A stretch of 64,000 nt of DNA. Source: Candidatus Thiodiazotropha endolucinida (GTDB taxonomy: Bacteria > Pseudomonadota > Gammaproteobacteria > Chromatiales > Chromatiaceae). The notes beneath the pieces are model-generated. The model was not told where the DNA came from and ran no database searches. It saw only the letters and a program-made list of their open reading frames with translations. The position numbers and the translations under genes were made by a program. Below, piece after piece: positions 1-9,084 of this stretch (positions are counted from its first letter, which is position 1; each line of letters starts with the position of its first letter). The stretch is taken from the NCBI RefSeq assembly GCF_001715975.1, contig NZ_MARB01000005.1, positions 62,001 through 126,000 on the forward strand, written 5' to 3'.

Positions 1-63
1 GGCCATGGGAATGTAAATTTCATCAGTAAACAACGGGACATGTCTTTGGGATTCTTGCAATAA
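1..63 (+). CDS. Possible 3' end of an upstream gene
   Basis: The first frame is open from the window edge to a TAA at 61-63 and gives about 20 residues. It ends 29 bases before the next start codon, so it could be the tail of a gene in the same operon as the response regulator. The product cannot be identified from so short a piece, and an open frame of this length can occur by chance. Confidence 0.2.
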   Translation, partial: GHGNVNFISKQRDMSLGFLQ

Positions 64-92
64 TAGCGGGAGTCCGTACATGGAGGAGGGTG

Positions 93-974
93 ATGACAGC
101 CAAACCGGTTAAGGCTTCAGCGCAACATATCCTGGTGGTCGATGACCAACCGGAGAATCTGCGAAGCCTGGATCAGATATTAAGCTATAGCTATCAGGTC
201 TCTTTGGCGGCCAATGGCCAGGCTTGCCTTGATCAGGTGGCGCAAAGCACACCTGATCTTATCCTGTTGGATGTGGATATGCCGTTGATGGACGGTCTGA
301 CTGTGTGCCGCCTGGTGAAGGCGGATCCCGCCACATCCATGATCCCCATCATCTTCGTGTCGGCCTTGTCCCGCCTCAGCGAACGTCTTGCCGGCTATCA
401 GGCCGGAGCTGATGATTATGTCACCAAGCCTTATGATGTGGATGAACTGCTGGCTAAGATTCGTATTGCCCTCAATAACCGTCACGATCTCGAAGCGGCC
501 CGGGAGCGCGCCCTCCTTGCCCAGGAGGAGATGGAGGCTTCTCTGGCAGCCTGTATCGAACTGAACCTACTCGCCGATTTTATCGATAACAGCCTCGATT
601 GCGATGATTTGCGTACCCTGGGTGAGGGCCTGCTGGAGACCTTTGATCGTTTCGGTTTGAGGGTGATAGTGAGGCTTGTGGAGAGCGGACACTACTTTTC
701 CCATGCGGGTGAAGTCGGAATGCTGGACCAGGAGATGATGGAGAGCCTTTATGATAATGGCAAAATCATCGATTTCGGTCACCGTTCGCTGTTCAACGCC
801 GAATCGGTTTCCGTGCTTGTGCGCAATATGCCTGTCCATGACCAGACGCGCTACCAGCGTTGGCGGGACAATCTCAAGCTGCTTGTGGAGGTCGTCAACA
901 GCCGGATCTTCAGCCTGCAGCAACAAAGCAACAAAGCAACAGGCAGAAGGAGCGGGAACGCCTGCAGCCTCTGA
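93..974 (+). CDS. Response regulator with C-terminal frameshift
   Basis: An N-terminal CheY-like receiver domain covers about residues 10-130, with the acidic pair VVDDQ, the phospho-acceptor Asp60 in LLDVDMP and the conserved Lys112 in YVTKPYD. A coiled linker and a C-terminal domain that I do not recognise follow (residues 150-290). There is no DNA-binding or GGDEF output, so signalling by protein contact is my inference. A GGAGGAGG ribosome site precedes ATG 93; GTG 90 is the alternative start. The frame ends early at 974 because of an 8-bp tandem duplication at 921-936. Removing one unit restores a smooth helical, charged reading to the stop at 1091-1093 (about 330 residues). The cognate kinase is not in the window, though it may lie just upstream. 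Confidence 0.8.
   Translation: MTAKPVKASAQHILVVDDQPENLRSLDQILSYSYQVSLAANGQACLDQVAQSTPDLILLDVDMPLMDGLTVCRLVKADPATSMIPIIFVSALSRLSERLAGYQAGADDYVTKPYDVDELLAKIRIALNNRHDLEAARERALLAQEEMEASLAACIELNLLADFIDNSLDCDDLRTLGEGLLETFDRFGLRVIVRLVESGHYFSHAGEVGMLDQEMMESLYDNGKIIDFGHRSLFNAESVSVLVRNMPVHDQTRYQRWRDNLKLLVEVVNSRIFSLQQQSNKATGRRSGNACSL
921..940 (+). repeat. 8-bp tandem duplication causing a frameshift
   Basis: The unit CAACAAAG occurs twice in a row (921-928 and 929-936) and is followed by CAAC. Because 8 is not a multiple of 3, the second unit throws the response regulator out of frame. With one unit deleted, the coding frame runs on into the sequence ending at 1093. Confidence 0.85.
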
Positions 975-1117
975 TCGCAGGTATCCACCAGTTGATCGAG
1001 AAGCTGCAGCACTCCGGGGATGACCTGAACTGGGATCAGGCATGCCACGACCTGAACCGGTTACGCATGGCCTGGGAGTCACAGCAGGTGTGACGGCGGC
1101 AGGCCCTCAATTGTCGT

Positions 1118-2467
1118 TCAACCCACCTTCGGCAAATGGCTGAGTGATGCCTGAATCGCATCATCCGGGTAGTCGAAGTCTTCCAGTTCTCCTTTGAAGT
1201 AGCGGTCATAGGAACTCATATCGAAATGGCCATGACCGGACAGGTTGAAGAGCAGGGTTTTCGCTTCACCTGTTTCGGCGCAACGTTTCGCCTCCCGAAC
1301 GGTGGCGGCAATCGCATGACAGGACTCCGGCGCAGGAATGATGCCCTGGGTCTTGGAAAAAAGTTCGCCGGCTTCAAAAGTCTCCAGCTGAGGGATGGCC
1401 ACTGCGCTCAATAATCCCTCGTTGTAGAGTTGACTGACGAGTGCCGAATCACCGTGATAGCGCAGACCGCCGGCATGTATGCCGGGCGGCATGAAATCGT
1501 GGCCCAGCGTGTACATTTTCGTCAAAGGTGTGAGACCTTCCGTGTCGCCATAATCATAAGCGTATACGCCTTTGGTCAATGTGGGGCATGAGGTCGGTTC
1601 AACGGCAACCAGATCGATCTCCTTGCCTGCCGCCTTGTCGGCAAAGAACGGGAAGGCGATACCGCCGAAGTTTGAGCCCCCTCCGCAGGGAGCGTAGATC
1701 GCATCGGGGTATTCCCCTACAAGTTCCAGCTGCTTTTTCGCCTCTTCGCCGATAATGGTCTGGTGCAGCAATACATGATTGAGCACCGAACCCAGAGCGT
1801 AGTTGGTATCCGACCGGCCGGCAGCCTCCTCGACGGCTTCGGAGATGGCGATACCCAATGACCCGGGAGAGTCGGCATCCTGTTGCAGGATATGACGTCC
1901 CGACTGGGTTATGTCAGTAGGGCTCGGAAAGACCTCGGCGCCCCATGTCTGCATCATCGAACGACGATAGGGTTTCTGTTGATAACTGACCTTGACCATA
2001 TAGACCCTGACTTCCAAATCGAACAGTTGTCCGGCAAGGGCCAGGGAGCAGCCCCATTGCCCCGCCCCCGTTTCGGTGGCGAGTCTTTTGATACCCTGCA
2101 GTTTGTTGTAATAGGCTTGCGCGACCGCGGTATTCGGTTTGTGCGATCCCGCCGGGCTGACCGCTTCATTCTTGAAATAGATCTTGGCGGGTGTCTTGAG
2201 CGCCATCTCCAGGCGCTCAGCTCGATAGAGGGGGGACGGCCGCCACAGACGCAGCACTTCACGGACCTCATCGGGAATAGGGATCCAACGCTGCGCGCTC
2301 ACCTCCTGTTCGATAATGGCGTCAGGAAAGATTGCGCTGAGCGCATCCGGCGTTACCGGAGAGCCGTCGGGGGCAAGGATCGGCGCCGGTGGATTGGGCA
2401 TATCAGCCACGATGTTATACCAATGGGTCGGCATATCTGCCTCTTTCAGCAGAATCTTGGTCTTCAT
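1118..2467 (-). CDS. trpB: Tryptophan synthase beta chain, TrpB2 (long) type
   Basis: This PLP enzyme of 449 residues condenses indole and serine to tryptophan. The PLP lysine is Lys110 in GSHKPNTA, and the phosphate-binding glycine cluster is PCGGGSNFGG. The N-terminus (MKTKILL...MPTHWYN) and the C-terminal SGHGHFDM segment are typical of the stand-alone TrpB2 class rather than the TrpA-partnered TrpB1. No trpA lies beside it, which also fits TrpB2, an indole-salvage form. A GGGAG ribosome site is about 10 bases upstream of ATG 2467. It is transcribed alone and divergently from uup. Confidence 0.93.
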   Translation of the reverse strand: MKTKILLKEADMPTHWYNIVADMPNPPAPILAPDGSPVTPDALSAIFPDAIIEQEVSAQRWIPIPDEVREVLRLWRPSPLYRAERLEMALKTPAKIYFKNEAVSPAGSHKPNTAVAQAYYNKLQGIKRLATETGAGQWGCSLALAGQLFDLEVRVYMVKVSYQQKPYRRSMMQTWGAEVFPSPTDITQSGRHILQQDADSPGSLGIAISEAVEEAAGRSDTNYALGSVLNHVLLHQTIIGEEAKKQLELVGEYPDAIYAPCGGGSNFGGIAFPFFADKAAGKEIDLVAVEPTSCPTLTKGVYAYDYGDTEGLTPLTKMYTLGHDFMPPGIHAGGLRYHGDSALVSQLYNEGLLSAVAIPQLETFEAGELFSKTQGIIPAPESCHAIAATVREAKRCAETGEAKTLLFNLSGHGHFDMSSYDRYFKGELEDFDYPDDAIQASLSHLPKVG

Positions 2468-2724
2468 AAGTTATCGTCTCCCGCTACTTGGCCCGAGTCC
2501 CAAATAGTGATTTGATAGCCCGTCCATGATGCAGATCTTGTTTGATTGGAATGGGTGTTTTTCCATATCCTGGTAACGATGCAGGATATTAATGAAACTA
2601 CCGATTAATTAACATGGCGATAATCACATAACGACTGGTTTTTTGCCAGCCGAGTTGGTTGGACTGGCATAGGATAAAGCTTTTAATTGAGAGATGTCAT
2701 GAATGATTCCACCCGGGTATTTCG

Positions 2725-4626
2725 ATGCCGCTGATAACCTTGCGCAGGCTGCATCTCAGCTATGGCGATCGGCCGTTACTGGATGATATCGATCTCAACA
2801 TCGAGAAGGGGGAGAGGATTGCGCTGCTTGGCCGTAACGGGGCCGGAAAGTCAACCCTGATGCGAGTCATTCAGGGTGGCGTCGTGCCGGACGACGGGGA
2901 GCGTGTCGTAAGCAGCGGTACAAGGATTGCGCATCTGATCCAGGAGGTGCCGGATGAGGTCGAGGGAAGTGTCTTCGATGTGGTGGCGGACGGCGTCGGT
3001 CAACTCGCCGACAAGATCAAGGCCTACCACAAAATCAGCCATCAGCTTGCGGAGACGGGCGATGATAGCCTGTTGTCATCGCTGTCGAAGGCGCAGCACG
3101 AGCTCGAGGCCGTTGAGGGCTGGCAACTGGAGCAACGGGTTGAGACAGTCATATCCAGGATCGGTCTGGATGCCGATACCCGGTTCAGTGCGCTGTCGGG
3201 AGGCCTGAAGAGGCGTGTCTTACTGGCTCAGGCCCTGGTGATGGAACCGGAGTTGCTGCTCCTCGATGAACCCACCAACCACCTCGATATCGAGGCCATA
3301 CGGTGGATGGAGGAATTTCTTCTCGGCTATCCTGGTGCAATCCTCTTCGTCACCCATGACCGGGCATTCCTGCGTCGGATCGCGACCCGGATTCTGGAAC
3401 TGGATCGCGGCAGCTTGACCGACTGGCCGGGTGACTACGCCAATTTTTTACGCCGCAAGCAAGAACTGTTGAATGCGGAAGAACAGGCCAATCAGCGTTT
3501 TGACAAACGGCTTGCCCAGGAAGAGGTCTGGATTCGACAGGGCATCAAGGCGCGGCGTACCCGCAATGAGGGTCGGGTCAGGGCGCTTAAGGCAATGCGC
3601 GAGGAGCGACAGCAGCGGCGCGATCAGCAGGGCAGGGTAAAGATGCGGATCGATGCGGGAGAGCGCTCAGGCAAGCTGGTGGTGGAGGTCGAGGATATCA
3701 GTTACGCCTGGGAGGAGAAGCCGGTGATACGGGATCTCTCCACCACCATCCTGCGCGGTGACCGGGTGGGTATTATCGGTCCCAACGGCTGCGGCAAGAC
3801 AACCCTGTTGAACCTGTTGCTGGGCGAACTGCAGCCCGATTCGGGCAGGGTCAAACTCGGCACCCAGCTGCAGGTGGCCTATTTCGATCAGCTTCGCGGT
3901 CAACTCGATGAGGAAGGCTCGGTACAGGATAATGTGGGAGGCGGCAGCGACAAGGTGGAGGTCGGCGGTAAAAGCAAGCACATCATCGGTTACCTGCAAG
4001 ACTTCCTGTTTACCCCGGAACGCGCCAGAAGCCCGGTGAAGGCACTCTCCGGCGGTGAGCGCAACCGTCTCTTGCTGGCCAAGCTTTTTACCAAACCGGC
4101 CAATGTGCTGGTGCTCGACGAGCCGACCAACGATCTGGATGTGGAGACCCTGGAGTTGCTTGAGGAGCTGCTCTCCGACTACCCGGGAACCCTGCTGCTG
4201 GTCAGTCACGATCGGGAGTTTCTGGACAATGCGGTGACCAGCTGCCTGGTCTTCGAGGGTGAAGGCAGGGTGGTGGAATATGTCGGTGGTTTCAGCGACT
4301 GGGAGGCCCATACCCGAGCCAGGCAACCGGCGGGATCTAAACCAAAGGGCGGGAGCGGGGTCAAGTCTGTTCCGGAGAGGCCGAAAAAGAAGAGTGAGAA
4401 GCTGAGTTACAAAGACCAGCGGGAGCTCGACGCGCTGCCTCAGAAGATTGAAGTACTTGAAGTGCGGCTCGGCGAGTTACAGACCAGGCTGGGCGATCCG
4501 GACCTCTATCGTACCCAGGGGGAACGGGTGGCAGAGCTTCAGCAGCAGATGTCCGCGGTGCAACTGGAACTGGATCAGGCCTATGAGCGTTGGGAAACAC
4601 TGGAATCGATGCAGACCGGCAGTTGA
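2725..4626 (+). CDS. uup: ABC-F ATPase Uup
   Basis: A soluble ABC-F protein of 633 residues, the usual Uup length (about 635). There are two nucleotide-binding domains: Walker A GRNGAGKST at 36-44 with signature LSGG and Walker B LLLLDEPTNHLD, then a second set with GPNGCGKTT, LSGGERNR and LVLDEPTNDLD. A charged linker separates them. The Lys-rich C-terminal tail (about 540-633) has the coiled-coil domain characteristic of Uup, which binds DNA or the ribosome in studied members. There are no membrane segments. Family role: ribosome-associated or replication-linked ATPase affecting precise transposon excision. The ribosome site before ATG 2725 is weak. The 3' end overlaps the likely start of the next gene. 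Confidence 0.93.
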   Translation: MPLITLRRLHLSYGDRPLLDDIDLNIEKGERIALLGRNGAGKSTLMRVIQGGVVPDDGERVVSSGTRIAHLIQEVPDEVEGSVFDVVADGVGQLADKIKAYHKISHQLAETGDDSLLSSLSKAQHELEAVEGWQLEQRVETVISRIGLDADTRFSALSGGLKRRVLLAQALVMEPELLLLDEPTNHLDIEAIRWMEEFLLGYPGAILFVTHDRAFLRRIATRILELDRGSLTDWPGDYANFLRRKQELLNAEEQANQRFDKRLAQEEVWIRQGIKARRTRNEGRVRALKAMREERQQRRDQQGRVKMRIDAGERSGKLVVEVEDISYAWEEKPVIRDLSTTILRGDRVGIIGPNGCGKTTLLNLLLGELQPDSGRVKLGTQLQVAYFDQLRGQLDEEGSVQDNVGGGSDKVEVGGKSKHIIGYLQDFLFTPERARSPVKALSGGERNRLLLAKLFTKPANVLVLDEPTNDLDVETLELLEELLSDYPGTLLLVSHDREFLDNAVTSCLVFEGEGRVVEYVGGFSDWEAHTRARQPAGSKPKGGSGVKSVPERPKKKSEKLSYKDQRELDALPQKIEVLEVRLGELQTRLGDPDLYRTQGERVAELQQQMSAVQLELDQAYERWETLESMQTGS

Positions 4627-5059
4627 ACGAAGTGCTGTCACCCTATTCCTGCTGACTTTGATGACGCTGGTTTGGGCAGGTGACGCCATGGCGGGCGCCA
4701 GCTGTGCCGTGGCGAAGCGTCTCGGCGACTCCCTGGCCATCGAATGGGTGGCCGCTCCGGACGAGAGCGTCGAGTCGGCCATCCACAAGACCAAGCAGAA
4801 GCTGATCGAACAGGGCTACCGCAAAAAAGGTCAGGACGTGCACGCCCAGGCCAGTACCGGGTTGCGCCATGCCCACATGGTCATAGTCAAGACCACCTAT
4901 ACCACAATGACGGGGCGCACCCGCACCAGCTACGGCTGCGGCTACAGCCCGCGCTCGTCCGCCGAAGCCGAACGGGCGGCGCTCTATGATCTGCGCAACT
5001 ACTCCTGGGGCTGGAAACCGGAACTGGGATATGAAGTGCTGCAGTCGTTTCGCTACTGA
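4583..5059 (+). CDS. Small secreted protein of unknown function
   Basis: About 158 residues. Starting at ATG 4583, inside the end of uup, gives a basic n-region, a hydrophobic core (AVTLFLLTLMTLVWA) and a likely cleavage after GDAMA, so it is probably exported to the periplasm. A shorter start at ATG 4661 would cut the signal sequence. The mature part has two or three Cys and an SSAEAERAALYDLR segment, resembling small periplasmic proteins of unknown function. I do not recognise the family. The roughly 44-bp overlap with uup in another frame suggests translational coupling. Confidence 0.6.
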   Translation: MSVGKHWNRCRPAVERSAVTLFLLTLMTLVWAGDAMAGASCAVAKRLGDSLAIEWVAAPDESVESAIHKTKQKLIEQGYRKKGQDVHAQASTGLRHAHMVIVKTTYTTMTGRTRTSYGCGYSPRSSAEAERAALYDLRNYSWGWKPELGYEVLQSFRY

Positions 5060-5123
5060 TCGACCGCTGATTGAACCGATACCTGCGATAGAAAAGCCAG
5101 TCTGGCTCTATACTTTAATCTAT

Positions 5124-5141
5124 AGCTCCATACCTGGAGCT
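5124..5141. repeat. Short inverted repeat upstream of methyltransferase
   Basis: AGCTCCA and TGGAGCT form a 7-bp perfect stem with loop TACC. It lies about 140 bp before the methyltransferase start and could be an operator or a small hairpin. No T-run follows, so it is not an obvious terminator. Confidence 0.4.
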
Positions 5142-5277
5142 GTAATCAGCCCGAGGAAATATTGAGTTACCCTTGAGGAGTGGATTGCGACAGGTTACCT
5201 GTAGTTCGTCAACCGACCCCGGTGTACACAACGGTTCCAGAGGTATGACCAGGGCATTGATTGGAGGCCGGGTTGAA

Positions 5278-5901
5278 GTGATTGACAGAAAAACGCACTG
5301 GCAAAACATATATCGGGAGAAACCTCCCTCGGAAGTGAGCTGGTATCAGACAGAACCGAAGCTATCGCTGGAATTGATCCATCGCTGCCGGGTTGCCAGG
5401 GACGGGGCGATCATCGATGTAGGGGGTGGTGCGTCGGTACTGGTCGATTACCTGTACAGGCAAGGTTATACAAACCTGGCTGTATTGGATATCTCCGATA
5501 GGGCGCTGGCTGTCGCTAAACAGCGACTGGGAGATGCGGCAGGTAAAATTGAGTGGTTCGAGTCCGATATTACAGAATTCAAATCACCCCACCTGTTTTC
5601 GCTTTGGCATGACCGGGCTGTGTTTCACTTCTTGACCGATAAATCGGACAGGGATGCCTATATAGAGGCGCTGAAGCTGGCATTGAGGCCAGCAGGCCAT
5701 CTGATTATCGCAGCGTTTGCGATCGGGGGTGCGAAAAAGTGCAGTGGTTTGGATATCGTGCAATATGATGCATCAAAACTAAAGCGTGAGTTGGGCGTGG
5801 CGTTCGAGTTGGTGGAAGAAAAAGATGAGATGCATATAACGCCGGCAAACAAAGCGCAGCAATTTACCTATTATCATTTTGTCAGGGAAACGGGCAGCTA
5901 G
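5278..5901 (+). CDS. SAM-dependent class I methyltransferase
   Basis: About 207 residues. The N-terminal THWQNIYREKPPSEVSWYQ segment is typical of a family of small methyltransferases related to thiopurine/TehB-like enzymes. The SAM-binding glycine motif is IIDVGGGAS, followed by the acidic AVLDIS strand and the motif DRAVFHFL. GTG 5278 is chosen because GGAGG lies 9 bases upstream and family members begin at this point; the frame is open back to 5173. The substrate cannot be read from sequence. It stands alone, downstream of a short inverted repeat. Confidence 0.8.
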   Translation: MIDRKTHWQNIYREKPPSEVSWYQTEPKLSLELIHRCRVARDGAIIDVGGGASVLVDYLYRQGYTNLAVLDISDRALAVAKQRLGDAAGKIEWFESDITEFKSPHLFSLWHDRAVFHFLTDKSDRDAYIEALKLALRPAGHLIIAAFAIGGAKKCSGLDIVQYDASKLKRELGVAFELVEEKDEMHITPANKAQQFTYYHFVRETGS

Positions 5902-5915
5902 GCCCTAAGGTTACA

Positions 5916-6095
5916 ATGGCTATCTATGTTTTACTGGCAATAAATATCGCCAGCATATTTATTTGTCACCAGATCGCGAAATCGCGTGGCGGCAGGCCGG
6001 TATTGTGGGCGGTTCTGGGTGCGGCTTTCGGCCCACTTGCGATCCCTTTTGCATTAATGATCAAACCCGGCCAGGTGGATAGGACAGGAAAGTAG
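5916..6095 (+). CDS. Small two-helix membrane protein (59 aa)
   Basis: An ATG at 5916 begins a 59-residue frame ending in TAG at 6093-6095. It encodes a hydrophobic helix (YVLLAINIASIFICHQIA), a basic SRGGRP turn, a second helix (LWAVLGAAFGPLAIPFAL) and a KPGQ tail. The arrangement of helix, basic turn, W..LGA.FGP and a KP tail looks like a genuine small inner-membrane protein. It begins 14 bp after the methyltransferase stop. Function unknown. Confidence 0.6.
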   Translation: MAIYVLLAINIASIFICHQIAKSRGGRPVLWAVLGAAFGPLAIPFALMIKPGQVDRTGK

Positions 6096-6159
6096 TCCTT
6101 TATCCCGCGGTGATCTCTCTGATCGATTCCAGGTGCCGGTTAGGTTCGGTTGTGCAGGA

Positions 6160-8187
6160 TCATTCGCGGCTCGCGCTATCTGAGGTGGCCGGTATCACGA
6201 CATGTGGGCAGTCCGCCGCGATCTCGTTATACACCTGCCATGACGTGCCCTCATACCTGCGGGAGAAATGGAACGGAATCAGGTGACGGACAGCGGCGCT
6301 GTTGGCGATCTCCGCGCAGGCGGTCGTGGTCAGGTGGCCAGTGCGCCGGGCCTGCGCGGCATCCTTCTGCATGAATGGGGATTCGCAGAACAGGGTATGT
6401 GCCTGTCCGGCCAACTGGGTGAGTCGATCGCGGTTATGGGGCGTATCGGCCAGGTCGGTGGCATAGACGATTTTACTGCCGGGTGTGGTCAGGGTGAGGG
6501 CGGCAGCCAAGGCGCCAATCGTCTCACTGGTTCCATCCGGCAGGGAAAGAGACTCATCTAGCCGCTGTTCGATCAACAGCTGCTTCAGCCTGGTCAGCCA
6601 GGGACCGGGTTGCAGCCCGCGTTCACTGAGTCTCTCCTCGAGCACATTGATCTGCGGCACAGGTTCGAAGGCGTAGGCGATGACGGGTATGCCGTGCTCG
6701 AGGGTGACGGCGCGCACGCGAAATCCGGGCTCATCGAGTACGATGCCATTCTCGATCACTGTCTCGCCGTCTGGCCGAATGCCTGCCGAACCAGCCTGCA
6801 GATTGTAGCGGATCAGTTGTTCGCCATGCAGCTCCGCGATCTCAAACCGGGGGCCTCGATCAGCGATCCGGTCCCAATGGATGCCGTTGATCAAATGCTC
6901 TATCTGCGTAGCGAGGCCCGGAGGCCCATAGAGCCGGCATCTTTCCGATTCGCCGATGCGCGATCGCAGCAGCCAGAGAAAACCGCAGATGTGATCCATA
7001 TGGGTGTGGCTGATGAAGACGTCGCTGACCTGGTGCGCGATCCGCGCCGGGAGCCGTGCGCCGTCACCCAGGTCGAAGAGCAGGCTGCGCCGCTGGTGTG
7101 CCAGGCGGAGATGGAGTTGCGGGTCGCCGAACACACCATTCATCAAGACTGCGGTTGCACTGGGGGTCTGCACCATGGGCCGGGGTCCCGTATTCTGCGG
7201 CAGCTTGTCGTCGGGCACCAGATCGGAGGGGGGGAGGTAACGTACCACGCTCTCCGCAAAGCGTTTGCCGGTCACCAGCAATCCCGACTCGTCCCGGACC
7301 GCATCGCGCACCAGGATAACCCCTGTCCGCCTGTTATCCGGGGGTAGCAGGATCCGGAGTCTCTCCTCCCCCATGTCAACCACCTCACCCATACCGACCG
7401 TGAGGGATCCATCGAGAAACGCAACCTGCTTGCCCACCCAGGCTTCGGTTGCCTGGCGGGGCGGTGTCCCCAGGATAGCGACTTCGGACAGGTCGATCTC
7501 CACCTCGCTCGCATGGGACAGGTAGTCGTCCCAGTGGCGTGTTCGCTGCCGGTCGCGAATGCCCTTTCCCGGCCGGCTCGCCGACGCTGAAGCCTCGACA
7601 GCCACGACCTCGGCAGCCAGCGACTGCAGCTCCTGGCTAAGGTGGAGTGGCTGTCCCTCGCGCATCAACACCATCACCAGATCCACATCTGCACGGTGTG
7701 CCAGTGATATCAGGAGTTCAGCCCCCGCCACACCCCGCACAACCCCGGGTGTATCGAGCAACAGTGTGCCGCCTTCCACCTGGCTGGCCAAATCACCGGC
7801 GGCCTCGATCAGTGGCAGGCGGAAACGGGCGGCGTCGAGACTACAGACAGCCGCGCGACCGACAACCTCCCATGCGTCCTGTTTCCATAGGCCCAGATTG
7901 ACCGCGCCTGGAATACCGAATGCCGGCATCCCCGGGTCCGCCGCGAGACAGTGGACCGGTCTGCCTGCCTTGTGCAGCGATCCCGCCAAGGCTTTTACCA
8001 GCGTGCTCTTACCGATGCCGGGTGGGCCGACCAGCAGTACCCGTCGTGCCCGGGCCAGTAGCAGCTTGGACAATGATTCCGGATGCTCTGCGGAGAAATG
8101 TCGCTTCATCTGTGCAGGTCCATATGATGGAGGCAAGTTTTCGGTGGTGGTTGACAGGTCCGGATAGAGGCTGCCGAATTTCGTCAC
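6160..8187 (-). CDS. Clp1-like P-loop kinase fused to RNase Z-like beta-lactamase-fold domain
   Basis: The protein has 675 residues and two enzyme domains. Residues 45-330 form a P-loop domain with Walker A GPPGIGKST (54-62) and a LLLDTPG strand, resembling Clp1/Grc3 polynucleotide 5'-kinases. Residues 340-675 form a metallo-beta-lactamase fold with HTHMDH (394-399), and later EHGIP, YATDL, TGHLT and PFHFS, the metal-ligand pattern of RNase Z. The inferred role is an RNA end-processing enzyme that cleaves and phosphorylates. Start GTG 8187 follows AGGTGAT; Met27 is an alternative. No partner gene is adjacent. The domain assignments are by pattern; the kinase half is less certain than the nuclease half. 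Confidence 0.75.
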   Translation of the reverse strand: MTKFGSLYPDLSTTTENLPPSYGPAQMKRHFSAEHPESLSKLLLARARRVLLVGPPGIGKSTLVKALAGSLHKAGRPVHCLAADPGMPAFGIPGAVNLGLWKQDAWEVVGRAAVCSLDAARFRLPLIEAAGDLASQVEGGTLLLDTPGVVRGVAGAELLISLAHRADVDLVMVLMREGQPLHLSQELQSLAAEVVAVEASASASRPGKGIRDRQRTRHWDDYLSHASEVEIDLSEVAILGTPPRQATEAWVGKQVAFLDGSLTVGMGEVVDMGEERLRILLPPDNRRTGVILVRDAVRDESGLLVTGKRFAESVVRYLPPSDLVPDDKLPQNTGPRPMVQTPSATAVLMNGVFGDPQLHLRLAHQRRSLLFDLGDGARLPARIAHQVSDVFISHTHMDHICGFLWLLRSRIGESERCRLYGPPGLATQIEHLINGIHWDRIADRGPRFEIAELHGEQLIRYNLQAGSAGIRPDGETVIENGIVLDEPGFRVRAVTLEHGIPVIAYAFEPVPQINVLEERLSERGLQPGPWLTRLKQLLIEQRLDESLSLPDGTSETIGALAAALTLTTPGSKIVYATDLADTPHNRDRLTQLAGQAHTLFCESPFMQKDAAQARRTGHLTTTACAEIANSAAVRHLIPFHFSRRYEGTSWQVYNEIAADCPHVVIPATSDSASRE

Positions 8188-8396
8188 AGCTTATCACCTA
8201 AGCATATTGGATTATGGAAAATTGGGTATTTCAGGGATGAAACGAGCAGGGGAAAAATCAGCAGGCAATGGGTGCGTGGCGTGTTCCTCGCTGCCGTTGC
8301 AGTCGTTGAGCGGTTGCAGGAGAGAGAAGTAGCGCTACACTGATTCCATCGGGTCCCGTCCGTAGACAAATAATCAGGTATTCCCAAGGGGGTTAT

Positions 8397-8978
8397 ATGG
8401 CGCCAAGAATTCTCGCATTCGCAGGTAGCAGCAGGAATGGATCCTTCAATAAAAAGATCCTGTCGATTGCCGCTGCGGGGGCCGAGGCGGCCGGGGCGGA
8501 TGTTACGCGGATCGATCTGGTGGATTTCCCGATGCCGCTCTTCAATCAGGATCTTGAGCGCGAACAAGGGATTCCGGAGAATGCACTTGAATTTAAAAGA
8601 CTTCTGATGGCTCACGATGCCTTCATTATCGCGTCTCCGGAATATAACAGCGCGTTCAGTCCATTGCTTAAGAACGTTATCGACTGGGCATCCCGTGCCG
8701 AATCGGAAGATGAGCCGCCGCTGGTGGCTTTTCGAGGTAAGACGGCCGTGATCCTGGCTGCATCTCCAGGGGCCTTGGGCGGGCTTCGTGGATTGGTTTT
8801 TTTAAGGATGCTGCTCGCCAATATCGGTGTAACGGTTTTGCCTGACCAGCAGACCGTTCCACAGGCATTCAAGGCCTTCAATGATGATGGATCGCTGATG
8901 GACGGGCGTAAACAAGAAGCTGTTTTGGCGCTTGGCCGCAAGCTGGCGAATACAGCGGGTAAACTGAACGCCAAATAA
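8397..8978 (+). CDS. NADPH-dependent FMN reductase family protein
   Basis: A 193-residue flavodoxin-like protein. The FMN phosphate loop is GSSRNGSFNK near the N-terminus, and the second conserved segment is SPEYNSAFSPLLKN, both hallmarks of the NADPH-dependent FMN/quinone/chromate reductase family. Likely reaction: two-electron reduction of quinones or other acceptors through bound FMN in the cytoplasm. AAGGGGG precedes ATG 8397 at good spacing. It is a single gene, divergent from the kinase/RNase Z fusion. The physiological substrate is unknown. Confidence 0.85.
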   Translation: MAPRILAFAGSSRNGSFNKKILSIAAAGAEAAGADVTRIDLVDFPMPLFNQDLEREQGIPENALEFKRLLMAHDAFIIASPEYNSAFSPLLKNVIDWASRAESEDEPPLVAFRGKTAVILAASPGALGGLRGLVFLRMLLANIGVTVLPDQQTVPQAFKAFNDDGSLMDGRKQEAVLALGRKLANTAGKLNAK

Positions 8979-9084
8979 AGGTCCACGCTATAATTCCATG
9001 TGCGATATTCAATGTATGTCATTGCCAGGCTTGACGGGTATTATCGCAAAGCTTCCCAGACAGATTCATAGATAAGGAGTGCCG

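Noticed and set aside
8184-8615. A 143-codon frame on the minus strand opposite the FMN reductase start
   Set aside because: It overlaps two well-supported genes and has no family-like sequence or ribosome site.
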